Positions 46,029 to 54,501 of a stretch of DNA of 64,000 nt are shown here, in pieces. The notes under the pieces are model-generated. The model had not been told where the DNA came from, made no database searches, and saw only the letters and a program-made list of their open reading frames with translations. Source of the stretch: Sedimentisphaerales bacterium (GTDB taxonomy: Bacteria > Planctomycetota > Phycisphaerae > Sedimentisphaerales > Anaerohalosphaeraceae); contig JANQGW010000061.1 in the NCBI GenBank assembly GCA_028282905.1, positions 1-64,000 of the forward strand. Direction: 5' to 3'. Each line of letters begins with the position of its first letter. The first letter of the stretch is position 1. The position numbers and the translations under genes are program-made.

Positions 46029-47507
46029 CTACTGTGGAATTGTATTCTGCAGCATTGTAATCAAGATGCCGAAAGCGCCCATGAACATCGCATAGACAAT
46101 ATAGCCGACACACAGACCGATACCGAGAATGACAAACGGCCCGCCCGCCGCCGACAACATGTTTCGGCGATAGTTGTATTGATGGCGATACACCGTCTCC
46201 AGGTGTTCGAGCACTTGCGGGGCATTGCCCTTGTTGACGGTTTCGTCGAAGGCCCAGGCAATGGTTTTTTCGAAGCCGCACTGGCGGGCCGTCTGTGCGA
46301 TATCGCCGCCGGCTTCGATTTTTTTCAGCCATTTTTCAATCCGCTTGCGATAGCAGAAGTTGACATCCAGCCCTAATGAATTATGCAGAATGGTGTTGAT
46401 CGGGTATCCTGTGCTCAGGCCGATCCGTAGTGTCCGGGCCAGATGCATATTGCAGAACGTTTTTTCAAACCAACGATACACGGGAAGACACCACTTGATT
46501 CGGTCGCCGAGACGCGAAAGAAAACGCGGACAATTTGGATTACGGCGGCGAAAACGCACATAGATAACCACACACGTAATATAGAGCATCGGCAGTACGA
46601 CAAATAAAATATTTGCGCCGTTATTGCCCTTGAACCAGTGAGCGATGTTAAGCAGATTTTGGGTGGCCGGATGCAGTCCGGCAGTGCCATCACTCACGTC
46701 ACTGATGACTTCGGCGAAAGTGGGGACGATAAAATACATCAGTGCCAGTGTGACCGTAAAACCGACTGTCAGGACGATCACTGGATACCATGGATGCACG
46801 GGTTTGGAGGTTTTGTAGTCATTGAATTTTTCGGTCAAATCAGCCTGCAATGCGTCAATGGCTTTCGGCAGTTGGTTGATTTTTTCGCCGGTTTCGATGG
46901 CCGCCAAGACCTCGGCCGGGCATCGCCAGTAGCCGCGTCTCAACGCCTCCGATAGCGGCCAGCCCTGTGAGAGCCAGTGAGCAACGCGGATATAAACGCG
47001 AGCCTGTCTGCGGTGCTGCCCATAGGCGGCACTGGTTAATGCCGTCGGCAGCGGCAGCGATTGGCGTATGGCGGCGCCGATGGTTGAGATAACATCCAGT
47101 GTCAGACCGATTTTTTTAGCCCTGGCGTACTGGAAGACGCCGACCAGGAAGATAAGAAAAAAGACCGGGCTGAAATATTGAAAGACTGCGATGAACACAA
47201 TGATGATCGACAGATATTTCAGGATAAACAGCAGTACCCCCGACGTTGTCCCGTACCACGGATACTCCAGCGGATTTTCATCAGCGGCGCGATAGACACC
47301 CAGTATTGCAATCGGCATCAGGACAATCGGAAACAGCAGTGTCGTCAGCCCCCAGCCCGGATCAATGCCGTCATAGTATATCATCAGCGGCACGATCATA
47401 ATCGCCAGGACGAACGGCAGCAGGACCAGTGTTTCAGCGGGTTTTTTCTTCGGCAGATAGCAAAAGCCGGCAAACAGAACGAGATTGAGTAATAGAATCA
47501 GCCACAT
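46029..47507 (-). CDS. Atypical GspF-domain membrane protein
   Basis: A 492-residue protein. The first ~140 residues are six or so hydrophobic segments without a family I recognise. Then one type II secretion F-domain follows: WLSQGWPLSEALRRGYW...EVLAAIETGEKINQLPKAIDAL, with the next block TLRIGLSTGYPINTIL. The second GspF of the operon is a normal one, so this is an extra, N-terminally extended F protein. It starts at 47507, one base after the preceding stop. A platform subunit of the pseudopilus machine is inferred. Confidence 0.7.
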   Translation of the reverse strand: MWLILLLNLVLFAGFCYLPKKKPAETLVLLPFVLAIMIVPLMIYYDGIDPGWGLTTLLFPIVLMPIAILGVYRAADENPLEYPWYGTTSGVLLFILKYLSIIIVFIAVFQYFSPVFFLIFLVGVFQYARAKKIGLTLDVISTIGAAIRQSLPLPTALTSAAYGQHRRQARVYIRVAHWLSQGWPLSEALRRGYWRCPAEVLAAIETGEKINQLPKAIDALQADLTEKFNDYKTSKPVHPWYPVIVLTVGFTVTLALMYFIVPTFAEVISDVSDGTAGLHPATQNLLNIAHWFKGNNGANILFVVLPMLYITCVVIYVRFRRRNPNCPRFLSRLGDRIKWCLPVYRWFEKTFCNMHLARTLRIGLSTGYPINTILHNSLGLDVNFCYRKRIEKWLKKIEAGGDIAQTARQCGFEKTIAWAFDETVNKGNAPQVLEHLETVYRHQYNYRRNMLSAAGGPFVILGIGLCVGYIVYAMFMGAFGILITMLQNTIPQ

Positions 47508-47508
47508 T

Positions 47509-48705
47509 TTACATTAACCAGGAAAGCATTCGAGTCATTGGTAAAAACATTGCCATGATTACTGTTCCAACGGTACCACCAAGCAGAATCAGTAAAACCG
47601 GCATCAACAGTGCCTGCATTTGTGATTGCAGGGAAAAGGTTCGGGTGCCGTACATCTGTGCCAGGCTGTTCAGATTGTCCTGCAGCTCGTTTCGCTGGCT
47701 GCCTAATTGCACAGAATACAGCAGTAGTCGGGGAATCGTCCGGCAGCCCATCCCGGCTTCCAAAAAATTCGCCCCTTCTCGGAGATTGGCTGCCAGCAGA
47801 GTGCAGTCCCGTTTGAGCAGTTCACTGCTGGAGGATTGTCCCGAAAGTTCGACAGCGTCGTCCAGCGTGCAGCCGGCATTAACCAGCACCGAAAGGCATT
47901 CGGAAAAACGGGCCATCATACCGTTTTTGAAGACGCGTCCCACCAGCGGAAGCGACCGGCAAATTCCTTCGCGGCAGCGCCGCCCCGCGGGGCTGAATGA
48001 CAGGCTTTTCCAGAGAAGCAGCATGGCAGCAATCACGATACCCGCTACCATCCAGAAATCAAGAATGTGTTCAGAAATATCCAGCATCAGTTGTGTCAAA
48101 AGAGGCAGCTGCGCTTGTCCGCCTGACATGTCGGTTAGCACCTCTCGGAATGTGGGAATGACAAACATAAACAGGAATGTGATAATTACTGCTGTCAATG
48201 CCAGCACGACTGCGGGATAGGTAACCGACTCGATCAGAATGCGGCGGGTTCGCAGTTCCACCTGTAAATGACGGTTCAGGCTGGTCAACATTTCGCCGAG
48301 CCGCCCGGTTTCGACGCCGGACTTGAGAATCAGCCCGTACAGCGGCGGAAACTCTTTCTGATGCTTCTGAACTGCCTGGTCAATCGGCGTTCCCCGCTCC
48401 AGGTCGTCGGCGATGCGGTTAATCAGTCTTTTCATCTTAGACGAACCGGCGTCGTGGGCCAGTTCCCGCAGGCCCTGTTCCAGTGGAATGCCCGACTTAG
48501 TCAACGAGGCCAACTGTTCGTTAAACAGCATGAACTCATTGCGGCCGACGCTTCGGGCCGGCGACGCTTTAACCTTTTCCAGTTCCGTGACCTGCACATG
48601 CATCTCGTCAAGCGTTTGCCGAGCCTGTTCGATGTCGGACGCTTCAATCGTGCCGCTCATGAGCCGTCCCGACAGTGTCACAGATCGATATTCAAATAAT
48701 GCCAT
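47509..48705 (-). CDS. gspF: Type II secretion/pilus platform protein GspF/PilC
   Basis: A 398-residue inner-membrane protein of full family length with two F-domains (LTKSGIPLEQGLRELA and LVNAGCTLDDAVELS) and three membrane helices, near 160-190, 210-235 and 370-395. It anchors the ATPase to the membrane platform. AACAGACA is all that precedes the ATG. It lies 180 bp after the GspE stop, with a repeat tract between. Confidence 0.92.
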   Translation of the reverse strand: MALFEYRSVTLSGRLMSGTIEASDIEQARQTLDEMHVQVTELEKVKASPARSVGRNEFMLFNEQLASLTKSGIPLEQGLRELAHDAGSSKMKRLINRIADDLERGTPIDQAVQKHQKEFPPLYGLILKSGVETGRLGEMLTSLNRHLQVELRTRRILIESVTYPAVVLALTAVIITFLFMFVIPTFREVLTDMSGGQAQLPLLTQLMLDISEHILDFWMVAGIVIAAMLLLWKSLSFSPAGRRCREGICRSLPLVGRVFKNGMMARFSECLSVLVNAGCTLDDAVELSGQSSSSELLKRDCTLLAANLREGANFLEAGMGCRTIPRLLLYSVQLGSQRNELQDNLNSLAQMYGTRTFSLQSQMQALLMPVLLILLGGTVGTVIMAMFLPMTRMLSWLM

Positions 48706-48727
48706 TGTCTGTTCCTCAATTACAATT

Positions 48728-48850
48728 TGTCATTCCCGCGTAACTCGTCATTCCAAGCACAAACGTATCATTCCAAGCTCCCACATTGTCATTCCGAGCG
48801 AGGCCGAGGAATCTATTTAAACAGTCATCCCGACAACGCCGGGATTCCTC
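48728..48850. repeat. Cluster of GTCATTCC short repeats
   Basis: Four to five tandem-like copies of GTCATTCC or CATTCCAAGC/CGAGC at intervals of about 25-30 bp, then GAGGAATC, TATTTAAACAG and a CGACAACGCCGGGATTCCTC end. One unit matches 22473-22510. It lies between gspE and gspF; not CRISPR because units are short and unevenly spaced. Confidence 0.6.
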
Positions 48851-48886
48851 AATTTTTCATTTTACATTTTGATATTTGATTTAGTA

Positions 48887-50038
48887 TCATGCTCTGCATA
48901 CCCGCTCAACTTCTTCGTGGGTAGTGACTCCCGCTGCCACCAGCCGCCGGCCGTCCTGGGCTAGATTCATATGTCCGCGAGCGGCCAGCACCGCTTCCAG
49001 TCCTTCCATGTCCGACCGCTGTAATATAGTCTGCCTCAGTTGTCCGTCTAATTGCACCATTTCCGCCAGCAGCATCCGTCCGTGAAAGCCGGTGTTGAAA
49101 CATTTCTCGCAGCCTTCTGCCGCATAGGTGCCGTCCGCATTTTTAGCTTTGCAATGCTGGCACAGTTTTCGCACCAGTCGCTGATTGACGATCGCCGAAA
49201 CACCGGATGTCACCTGGTACGGCTCGATTCCCATCTCCAGCAGTCGCAGCAGGGCACCGCTGCAGTTGCCGCTGTGCATCGTACTCATTAAGAGGTGCCC
49301 GGTCAGCCCGGCCTCGATCGTAATTTTGGCCGTTTCCGCATCGCGGATTTCCCCGATCATCAAGACCTGCGGATCCTGCCTGAGCAGTGACCGCAATGCA
49401 ACCGGAAATGTCATTTCCCCGTGCGGCTCGATCTGCACCTGCGTCACGCCATTGATGGTCCGCTCAACCGGGTCTTCCAGTGCGACGATGCTTTTTTCGG
49501 GAAATTTTTGGAGAATGTGCCGCAGCAGTGCCGCCAGGGTCGTGCTTTTGCCGCTGCCGGCAGGGCCGGTCAGCAGCAGAATTCCTTGGTTTTTGTCGGC
49601 GAATTCCTTCAATGCTGATTCAATAGCCGGGTTGAAGCCCAGCTTGTCTAGGTCGGTCAGCGTATCATTTTCATAAAAAATGCGAACGACCGCCCGCTGG
49701 CCGTGAATCGTCGGAAAAACTGCCAGCCGCTTGTCAATCACACTGCCGGAATCAGAATCCATCGGTTTTCCCTCGATGCCTTCAATACGTCCTTCCTGTG
49801 GAATATCATTGCGATAGGTCAGCAGGTTGCCGAGTACTTTCAGGCGGGCGATGACATTGCCGCTGACGGCTTTGGGTAGTGTTTCGACGGTTTTCAACGC
49901 TCCGTCCAAGCGGTATTTCACCTGCAAACCGCCCGCTGTCGGCTCAAAATGCACATCGCTGGCCCCGACCTCGACCGCTTCGCGAAGCAGTTCATCTACT
50001 AATTCAGGTATATTATTAGATTTTGCTGATTTATTCAT
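48887..50038 (-). CDS. gspE: Type II secretion/pilus ATPase GspE/PilB
   Basis: A 383-residue ATPase. Walker A TGPAGSGKSTT (residues 157-167), Asp box IVALEDPVERTI, Walker B QVLMIGEIRDAETA, His box LMSTMHSGN. A zinc motif CQHC...CEKC follows near the C-terminus, as in GspE. It is shorter than the ~500-residue GspE because the N1 domain is missing; it starts directly with the DVHFEP domain. It powers pseudopilus assembly. First gene of the minus-strand operon. Confidence 0.9.
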   Translation of the reverse strand: MNKSAKSNNIPELVDELLREAVEVGASDVHFEPTAGGLQVKYRLDGALKTVETLPKAVSGNVIARLKVLGNLLTYRNDIPQEGRIEGIEGKPMDSDSGSVIDKRLAVFPTIHGQRAVVRIFYENDTLTDLDKLGFNPAIESALKEFADKNQGILLLTGPAGSGKSTTLAALLRHILQKFPEKSIVALEDPVERTINGVTQVQIEPHGEMTFPVALRSLLRQDPQVLMIGEIRDAETAKITIEAGLTGHLLMSTMHSGNCSGALLRLLEMGIEPYQVTSGVSAIVNQRLVRKLCQHCKAKNADGTYAAEGCEKCFNTGFHGRMLLAEMVQLDGQLRQTILQRSDMEGLEAVLAARGHMNLAQDGRRLVAAGVTTHEEVERVCRA

Positions 50039-50080
50039 GATAACTATAAGTCAACTTTCGCATTTTTACCGTTCTCTCTG

Positions 50081-50167
50081 TGTCACCCCGGCCTCCGAGC
50101 CGGGGTCCAGACGGTTCTGGACCGCTGTACGATGCGCCCTGGATGCCGGATCAAGCCCGGCATGACA
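50081..50167. repeat. Dispersed intergenic inverted repeat
   Basis: TGTCACCCCGGCCTCCGAGC to CCCGGCATGACA, longest copy of the group first listed at 2646-2715, in the gspE / sigma-factor divergent region. Confidence 0.75.
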
Positions 50168-50232
50168 AAGACTGCATTATTGCTAATTTTCGTCGATTTT
50201 CTTTCACTTTTAAGACGTTTTCGAGCAAAAAG

Positions 50233-50282
50233 TGTTACCTTGAAATAAAAATATTTTTGATTTTTGCGTTTTTGAGGTAACA
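50233..50282. promoter_or_regulatory. Inverted repeat upstream of ECF sigma gene
   Basis: TGTTACCT at 50233 and AGGTAACA at 50275-50282 (8-bp arms, 34-bp spacing). The right arm lies 53 bp before the sigma ATG. It could be an operator or an autoregulated promoter element of the sigma gene. Confidence 0.35.
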
Positions 50283-50335
50283 TATACAGGTTGAATGCGT
50301 CCTATTTTTCGGAACTCGCGAGGAAAACTGACGAA

Positions 50336-50911
50336 ATGGCCATAAACCCGACCAGTTTAGGATTGACATTGGACCTGACCGGCGCTGACGCGATCGCCGA
50401 CAGCCAGCGATGGGTGTTGACGTCGATGCAGCAGTACGGACCGGGCCTGGTGACGATGTTATGGCGGATTTTGGGCAATGAACAGGACGTTTGCGATGCC
50501 TATCAGGACACGTTCCTGCACTTGGCGCACCTGCCGAACCGCAAAAAACCGGCCAATGTCCGGGCATACCTGTTCCGCACCGCGTCCAACCTGGCGATTT
50601 CCATGCTGCGTCAAAAACAACTCCAGCGAAAACACCAGCAGCGTTTGATGGACCAATATCAACCTCCGCAGCCCCGGCCGGGTGACGATCTGGACGCGGC
50701 GGCCATTCAGCAGCAGCTTCGCGATGCCATCGCCGAACTGCCGGGTTATCTGGGTGATGTCATTATGCTGCACGATCTGGCCCAGATGCCCTATGCACAG
50801 GTCGCCAAAGTATTGGGGATTCGCGCGTCCGCGGCCCGGGTCTATCGCCACAAGGCGATCAAGCGGCTGGCCGAGTGGATGTCACACACTGAGAATCGAG
50901 ACGAATCATGA
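50336..50911 (+). CDS. ECF-type RNA polymerase sigma factor
   Basis: A 191-residue sigma factor from MAINPTSLGL; a TTG at 50291 gives a longer but less likely start. Region 2 is QDVCDAYQDTFLHLAHLPNR with VRAYLFRTASNLAISMLR. Region 4 HTH is LAQMPYAQVAKVLGIRASAARVYRHKAIKRL. It ends four bases into the next gene (ATGA overlap), the arrangement of a sigma/anti-sigma pair. It is divergent from the gspE operon, which it might regulate. Confidence 0.9.
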   Translation: MAINPTSLGLTLDLTGADAIADSQRWVLTSMQQYGPGLVTMLWRILGNEQDVCDAYQDTFLHLAHLPNRKKPANVRAYLFRTASNLAISMLRQKQLQRKHQQRLMDQYQPPQPRPGDDLDAAAIQQQLRDAIAELPGYLGDVIMLHDLAQMPYAQVAKVLGIRASAARVYRHKAIKRLAEWMSHTENRDES

Positions 50912-51417
50912 AGACGAAAACAGATATATCATATTGCCGAAAGAGTCAGCAAACACCGACCGGATGGTTTGGGGTATTTCGCCTGCGTCTGGCCGACCGG
51001 GTCAATGACCATATTGCTCATTGTCCCCAGTGCCGTCGGCGACTGGCCGGGCAGAATCGTGTTGAAATCGCGCTGATGCTGATGAAAAGCCAGCCCCAGA
51101 GCGGACATTTATTGGCAAAAGCCAACGCCAAAACACTGGGTGTGTTGAAACATTCCCTGCGCGAAGCGCCGAAATCGGAAACCCTGCGCCAAAGCCGCCC
51201 CGATACAACCCGATTTGAAAAACTCCGCCCCGGCCTGGAACGCGTCGCCAATACCGCTGCCTGCCTGTTCGTCATCCTGATGATTAAAACCGGCCTGACC
51301 AATTCCTTGGCCGATTACCACGACCAGGGTGAAACCGCCATTCACAACTACTACGCCCGAAACCTCGGCCAATCCATGGCCGACGAGCTAATGCCCCCAA
51401 AACCGCCCTTGACCTGA
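50908..51417 (+). CDS. Putative zinc-finger anti-sigma factor
   Basis: A 169-residue protein. Near residue 33 NDHIAHCPQCRRRLAG is the His-x3-Cys-x2-Cys anti-sigma zinc motif (H, HCPQC). A single membrane segment follows at about residues 110-130 (LERVANTAACLFVILMIKTGL). Coupled to the sigma gene by a 4-base overlap. It likely holds the sigma factor inactive at the membrane; the sensed signal is unknown. Confidence 0.8.
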   Translation: MKTKTDISYCRKSQQTPTGWFGVFRLRLADRVNDHIAHCPQCRRRLAGQNRVEIALMLMKSQPQSGHLLAKANAKTLGVLKHSLREAPKSETLRQSRPDTTRFEKLRPGLERVANTAACLFVILMIKTGLTNSLADYHDQGETAIHNYYARNLGQSMADELMPPKPPLT

Positions 51418-51502
51418 CATTGGAGTAAAAAAGGAAGGTGTTGGATGAGTTGACGGGGTATAATTCATGAACTATGTCTATTTCTATCTAAAAGAAACAA
51501 GC

Positions 51503-52060
51503 TTAGCGAGCCTTTGGATCAGATAATCGTTCTTTCTTTTTTTTATCAATTTTTCCAATCAATTGGCAGAACTTATCTTCATCATTTACTATTTCATATA
51601 AGATATGATGCATTTCATTTGTATATTCTTTCGTCCACTCCTGCTTTTCCAATCTCTCGGAAAAAAAATCAATGCTCTGTTGTGTTCCATGATGTTCTAA
51701 GGCTTTCGAAAGACTATCACCCAGTAAACCTTTAAATCGAGAGGTATAGAGGAAAAGAAGTGTGTCTTCCAGACCATCGATATCTTTCCCCTTTTCCATC
51801 CACTCCTCAAATGTATAAGGGCTTTCATATCGTTCTCCCATGAGATACGTCTCTCTTGGAATTCTTTGTAGCCACTGAACTACTTTATTCTGCTTTTGAT
51901 CTTTTAGATAGAAATAGTTTCGTGGAGGATCAATATAATATCCAGTTGGAGATTTGGTGTTATATAAGCAAATCTCCGAAAAATAATAGACCAGATAAGT
52001 AATAAATATGGTCAATAGAAGAATAATAGTTTTTTTGTATTTGAAAAATGGGGTTCTCAT
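51503..52060 (-). CDS. Hypothetical membrane-anchored protein, AT-rich
   Basis: A 185-residue protein with an N-terminal anchor (TIILLLTIFITYLVYYFS) and an otherwise soluble, charged domain (WLQRIPRETYLMGERYESPY). It is much more AT-rich than genes to its left, like the element DNA to its right, though outside the tRNA site. Possibly part of an older insertion. No family recognised. Confidence 0.65.
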   Translation of the reverse strand: MRTPFFKYKKTIILLLTIFITYLVYYFSEICLYNTKSPTGYYIDPPRNYFYLKDQKQNKVVQWLQRIPRETYLMGERYESPYTFEEWMEKGKDIDGLEDTLLFLYTSRFKGLLGDSLSKALEHHGTQQSIDFFSERLEKQEWTKEYTNEMHHILYEIVNDEDKFCQLIGKIDKKKKERLSDPKAR

Positions 52061-52233
52061 TCATTTAGGTCTCTTAGATACTTCTGTTGTTTGCCCGTCT
52101 CAAAGAAATTGTTAATTTGTATTATAGAAAAGCAGAGTCGGATAGTCAACATTTAATGGCAAGACTACACCGAATCTATTTGCCTTTACCACAGAGAAGC
52201 TGCTGGTACTTACTTTTCTAGTGAAATTGCCCC

Positions 52234-52262
52234 TTGACAAACGGCTTTTTTTGGTGTATATA
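52234..52262 (+). promoter_or_regulatory. Sigma-70-type promoter for tRNA-Val
   Basis: TTGACA at 52234-52239, 17-bp spacing, TATATA at 52257-52262. The tRNA starts about 30 bp downstream. A near-consensus housekeeping promoter. Confidence 0.8.
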
Positions 52263-52292
52263 GCTTTTTTTCAATGACTTAGGTCATTGTGC

Positions 52293-52366
52293 GGGCGTTT
52301 AGCTCAGTTGGCTAGAGCACTAGCTCGACAAGCTAGGGGTCACTGGTTCAAGTCCAGTAACGCCCA
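52293..52366 (+). tRNA. tRNA-Val (GAC), att site of the island
   Basis: A complete 74-nt cloverleaf: acceptor GGGCGTT/AACGCCC, D stem GCTC/GAGC, anticodon stem CTAGC/GCTAG, T arm ACTGG-TTCAAGT-CCAGT, discriminator A; no encoded CCA. Anticodon GAC (valine). The anticodon loop reads TCGACAA, so position 33 is C instead of the near-universal U. The 3' half is overlapped by the integrase stop-end. Confidence 0.9.
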
Positions 52367-53684
52367 GTGGGTGCAATTCGCGAGAATTCGCACCCATTTC
52401 CATTTCTTTGTAACTGTTTGCAGCTAAAGGCGTTACATTAAGACTATCTTTTTTGCCTTGCGACTGGGTGCGGTCTATTTCTGCTGGTTCGGCTGTAGTG
52501 TGCACCCGATTATGCACCCTTTTTTCAGCGTTATTTAAAACAGATAGTTTTGCTGCCTGCTTCATATCTGCTTCTGTTATTTGTGCATAGTGCTGCATAG
52601 CAACTGTTGGACTATTACCAATCCATGAACAAACCGCTTTGACATTGCCTCCCGTCAGTTTGAATAGTTCCGTTTCCCGTGTACTTCTGCAGTTTTGAAA
52701 TAGCTTTGGCCAAGGTTTTAATCCCGCTCGCTTTATAATCCGGGCCATATTAACTCCCAGATTCGTCCATTTCCCATTATAGCGGTCAAGGCAATAAACT
52801 GTTCCCGGTTTTGCTTGATCGAACACATCCTGAAATAATGTCATTAATTCAGGGAATATAGGGACTATTCTGATTCCAGCATCTGCATGATGTTCAGTCT
52901 TGCTGGCATGTACTGTGAATTGCTTATTTTCAAAGTCAATATCTTCCCACTTAAGTCGCAAAACTTCGCTAGGGCACCTCAGGCCTCCAAAACGTGCCAA
53001 ACCGAAGATCAGTCTCCAATGAGCATCTGGGCATGCATCAAGGACTTTTTGAGCCATCTCTGGCGTTACAAAGAAAAATCGTGATTGATTCGGCTGGACT
53101 GTAACGGGCTGTCCTTTCCCTGTGAAAGGATTGTTGTTAATCAACTGAGCTTCAATCGCAGCGTTGAAGAACTGCCGGCTTATGGCAATATGCTTTCTGA
53201 TAGTATTTTCTGCAAGACCGATTGTTCCACTTAAAAACGTTCTAAAGCTCTTTGCCTCAAATGAATTAATATCGTTTAATAGGGAATCCTTAAAAAATAT
53301 TCCGAGCCTCTTAGAAACATTTTCCATCTTGCGAATTGTGTCAGGCTTTGTCTGCTGATCATTCTTTCGCATTTGAATATAAGCATCACACCATGATTTT
53401 ACGGTATAATCATTTTTTTTGAATTTTGGCTTTATGAGTTTCAATGACTCAAGCCGGTTCCGAAGAGATTCGGGGATTTCAACTAGCCATTCTAAAGTTA
53501 AAGGAGATAATTCGGCGCCTAGTTTATGTCGAATAAGTCTTTGGATGTGCGTTTTAATGTCGGAGGCATCTTTTTTTGTTATTCGTCCCAAGGCGATTTT
53601 CGGACGGTCTGGATGTTCATTCGGGCTAAGCTGGATGTCGTAGCGAATTCCGGTTTTACTTTTTTTTCTTACAATGCTTGCCAT
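52320..53684 (-). CDS. Tyrosine recombinase / integrase
   Basis: A 454-residue site-specific integrase. An N-terminal SAM-like core-binding part, then the catalytic domain: FGGLRCPSEVLRLKWEDIDF with Arg236, ASKTEHH with Lys262, FQNCRSTRETEL with Arg336, WIGNSPTVAMQHYAQIT with Tyr366. The usual His of HxxR and the LGH motif are replaced (N, N), as in planctomycete integrases. The last ~14 residues (GVTGLEPVTPSLSS) are read through the tRNA gene, typical for an integrase flanking its attachment site. Next to the small HTH and excisionase genes. Confidence 0.92.
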   Translation of the reverse strand: MASIVRKKSKTGIRYDIQLSPNEHPDRPKIALGRITKKDASDIKTHIQRLIRHKLGAELSPLTLEWLVEIPESLRNRLESLKLIKPKFKKNDYTVKSWCDAYIQMRKNDQQTKPDTIRKMENVSKRLGIFFKDSLLNDINSFEAKSFRTFLSGTIGLAENTIRKHIAISRQFFNAAIEAQLINNNPFTGKGQPVTVQPNQSRFFFVTPEMAQKVLDACPDAHWRLIFGLARFGGLRCPSEVLRLKWEDIDFENKQFTVHASKTEHHADAGIRIVPIFPELMTLFQDVFDQAKPGTVYCLDRYNGKWTNLGVNMARIIKRAGLKPWPKLFQNCRSTRETELFKLTGGNVKAVCSWIGNSPTVAMQHYAQITEADMKQAAKLSVLNNAEKRVHNRVHTTAEPAEIDRTQSQGKKDSLNVTPLAANSYKEMEMGANSRELHPLGVTGLEPVTPSLSS

Positions 53685-53878
53685 TAGTCTCCCTTTCTTT
53701 TTCTAAGCTCATACCCAAAGTAAACAAGCAACTTTTCGGCCGTTTCACAATAAAGAGATTGATTCTTCTCCATTATTCGGTGCAATTGCCCCTGATCAAT
53801 TCCCACCTCTTTAGAAATATGATATCGGCTAAACTTGCTTTTATTTACTTCTTCTCGGATTGTTTGTAGTATATTCAT
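53684..53878 (-). CDS. Small HTH DNA-binding protein
   Basis: A 64-residue protein: SKFSRYHISKEVGIDQGQLHRIMEKNQSL resembles an XRE-like helix-turn-helix; the short C-terminus ends at the integrase start (one-base overlap TAATG). In planctomycete integrative elements such a gene is commonly coupled upstream of the integrase. Likely controls int or excision. Confidence 0.7.
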   Translation of the reverse strand: MNILQTIREEVNKSKFSRYHISKEVGIDQGQLHRIMEKNQSLYCETAEKLLVYFGYELRKRKGD

Positions 53879-53921
53879 ATTCTACAAGATATCGGATTAG
53901 TTGCGCAATGTCAAGTAGTTT

Positions 53922-54107
53922 CTAAGGGGCTTTAGGGGTCGTAGTTTTTGATTGTACTATGAACTCATCAAGGTCAGATGGATCAAAACGAATTAAACGG
54001 CCTATCCGAACAACTTTGATCTTATCTTCATTTTGTAAATTCCACAATGTTCGTTCGCTAATACAAAGATAATTAGCTGCTTCTTTACTTTTTAGTAGTC
54101 TACTCAT
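53922..54107 (-). CDS. Excisionase-like MerR/AlpA-type DNA-binding protein
   Basis: A 61-residue protein: LLKSKEAANYLCISERTLWNLQ...VVRIGRLIRFDPSDLDEFI is the helix-turn-helix plus wing of the excisionase/AlpA family. AAGGA precedes the ATG. Position between the cargo and integrase modules supports a directionality-factor role. Confidence 0.85.
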   Translation of the reverse strand: MSRLLKSKEAANYLCISERTLWNLQNEDKIKVVRIGRLIRFDPSDLDEFIVQSKTTTPKAP

Positions 54108-54155
54108 TTTTTTGTTTCCTTATTCACTTATATTATTCTTTGAAGATGTGGTATG

Positions 54156-54497
54156 CTATTTTCTCATTCGCTCATCGAAATCATCTTTTACAAACCAACG
54201 AAAGAATCGTCCTCTTCTCTTTGGATTTTTGAATAACAATCCAAGTAGGATCGCTAGAAGACAAGCTAAACCATAAGCACCATATAAAAACAAGATGGAT
54301 AGCCTCTCCTCACTTTCAACTATCACGTCATTTGTTGACCGTGCCATTCCAAGTAATGCTAATGCTGCAACACAGCCAGCAAGCAACCATGCAGAAGAGC
54401 CGGTTATATTCAAAGCCTCTTCAATGGCATTCTTACTGACAACCATAATGATGATAAAGGCTGCAAGCCCAATTAAAGTACCAAATGATTCAGACAT
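54156..54497 (-). CDS. Small membrane protein, island
   Basis: A 113-residue protein from MSESFGTLIGLAAFI (AAAGGA 8-9 bases upstream); the frame is open further upstream but is not needed. Three hydrophobic segments (residues about 6-22, 34-50 and 70-92) and a basic C-terminus with KNPKRRGRFFRW. First of three tail-end membrane genes after the kinase. No family recognised. Confidence 0.65.
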   Translation of the reverse strand: MSESFGTLIGLAAFIIIMVVSKNAIEEALNITGSSAWLLAGCVAALALLGMARSTNDVIVESEERLSILFLYGAYGLACLLAILLGLLFKNPKRRGRFFRWFVKDDFDERMRK

Positions 54498-54501
54498 GAG
54501 A

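Noticed and set aside
48728-48850. CRISPR array
   Set aside because: Repeat units are only about 8-12 bp with irregular spacing and no cas gene nearby.
52293-52366. tRNA-Ser(CGA) reading of the anticodon loop
   Set aside because: Serine tRNAs need a long variable arm; this one has five bases and matches valine tRNA with GAC.
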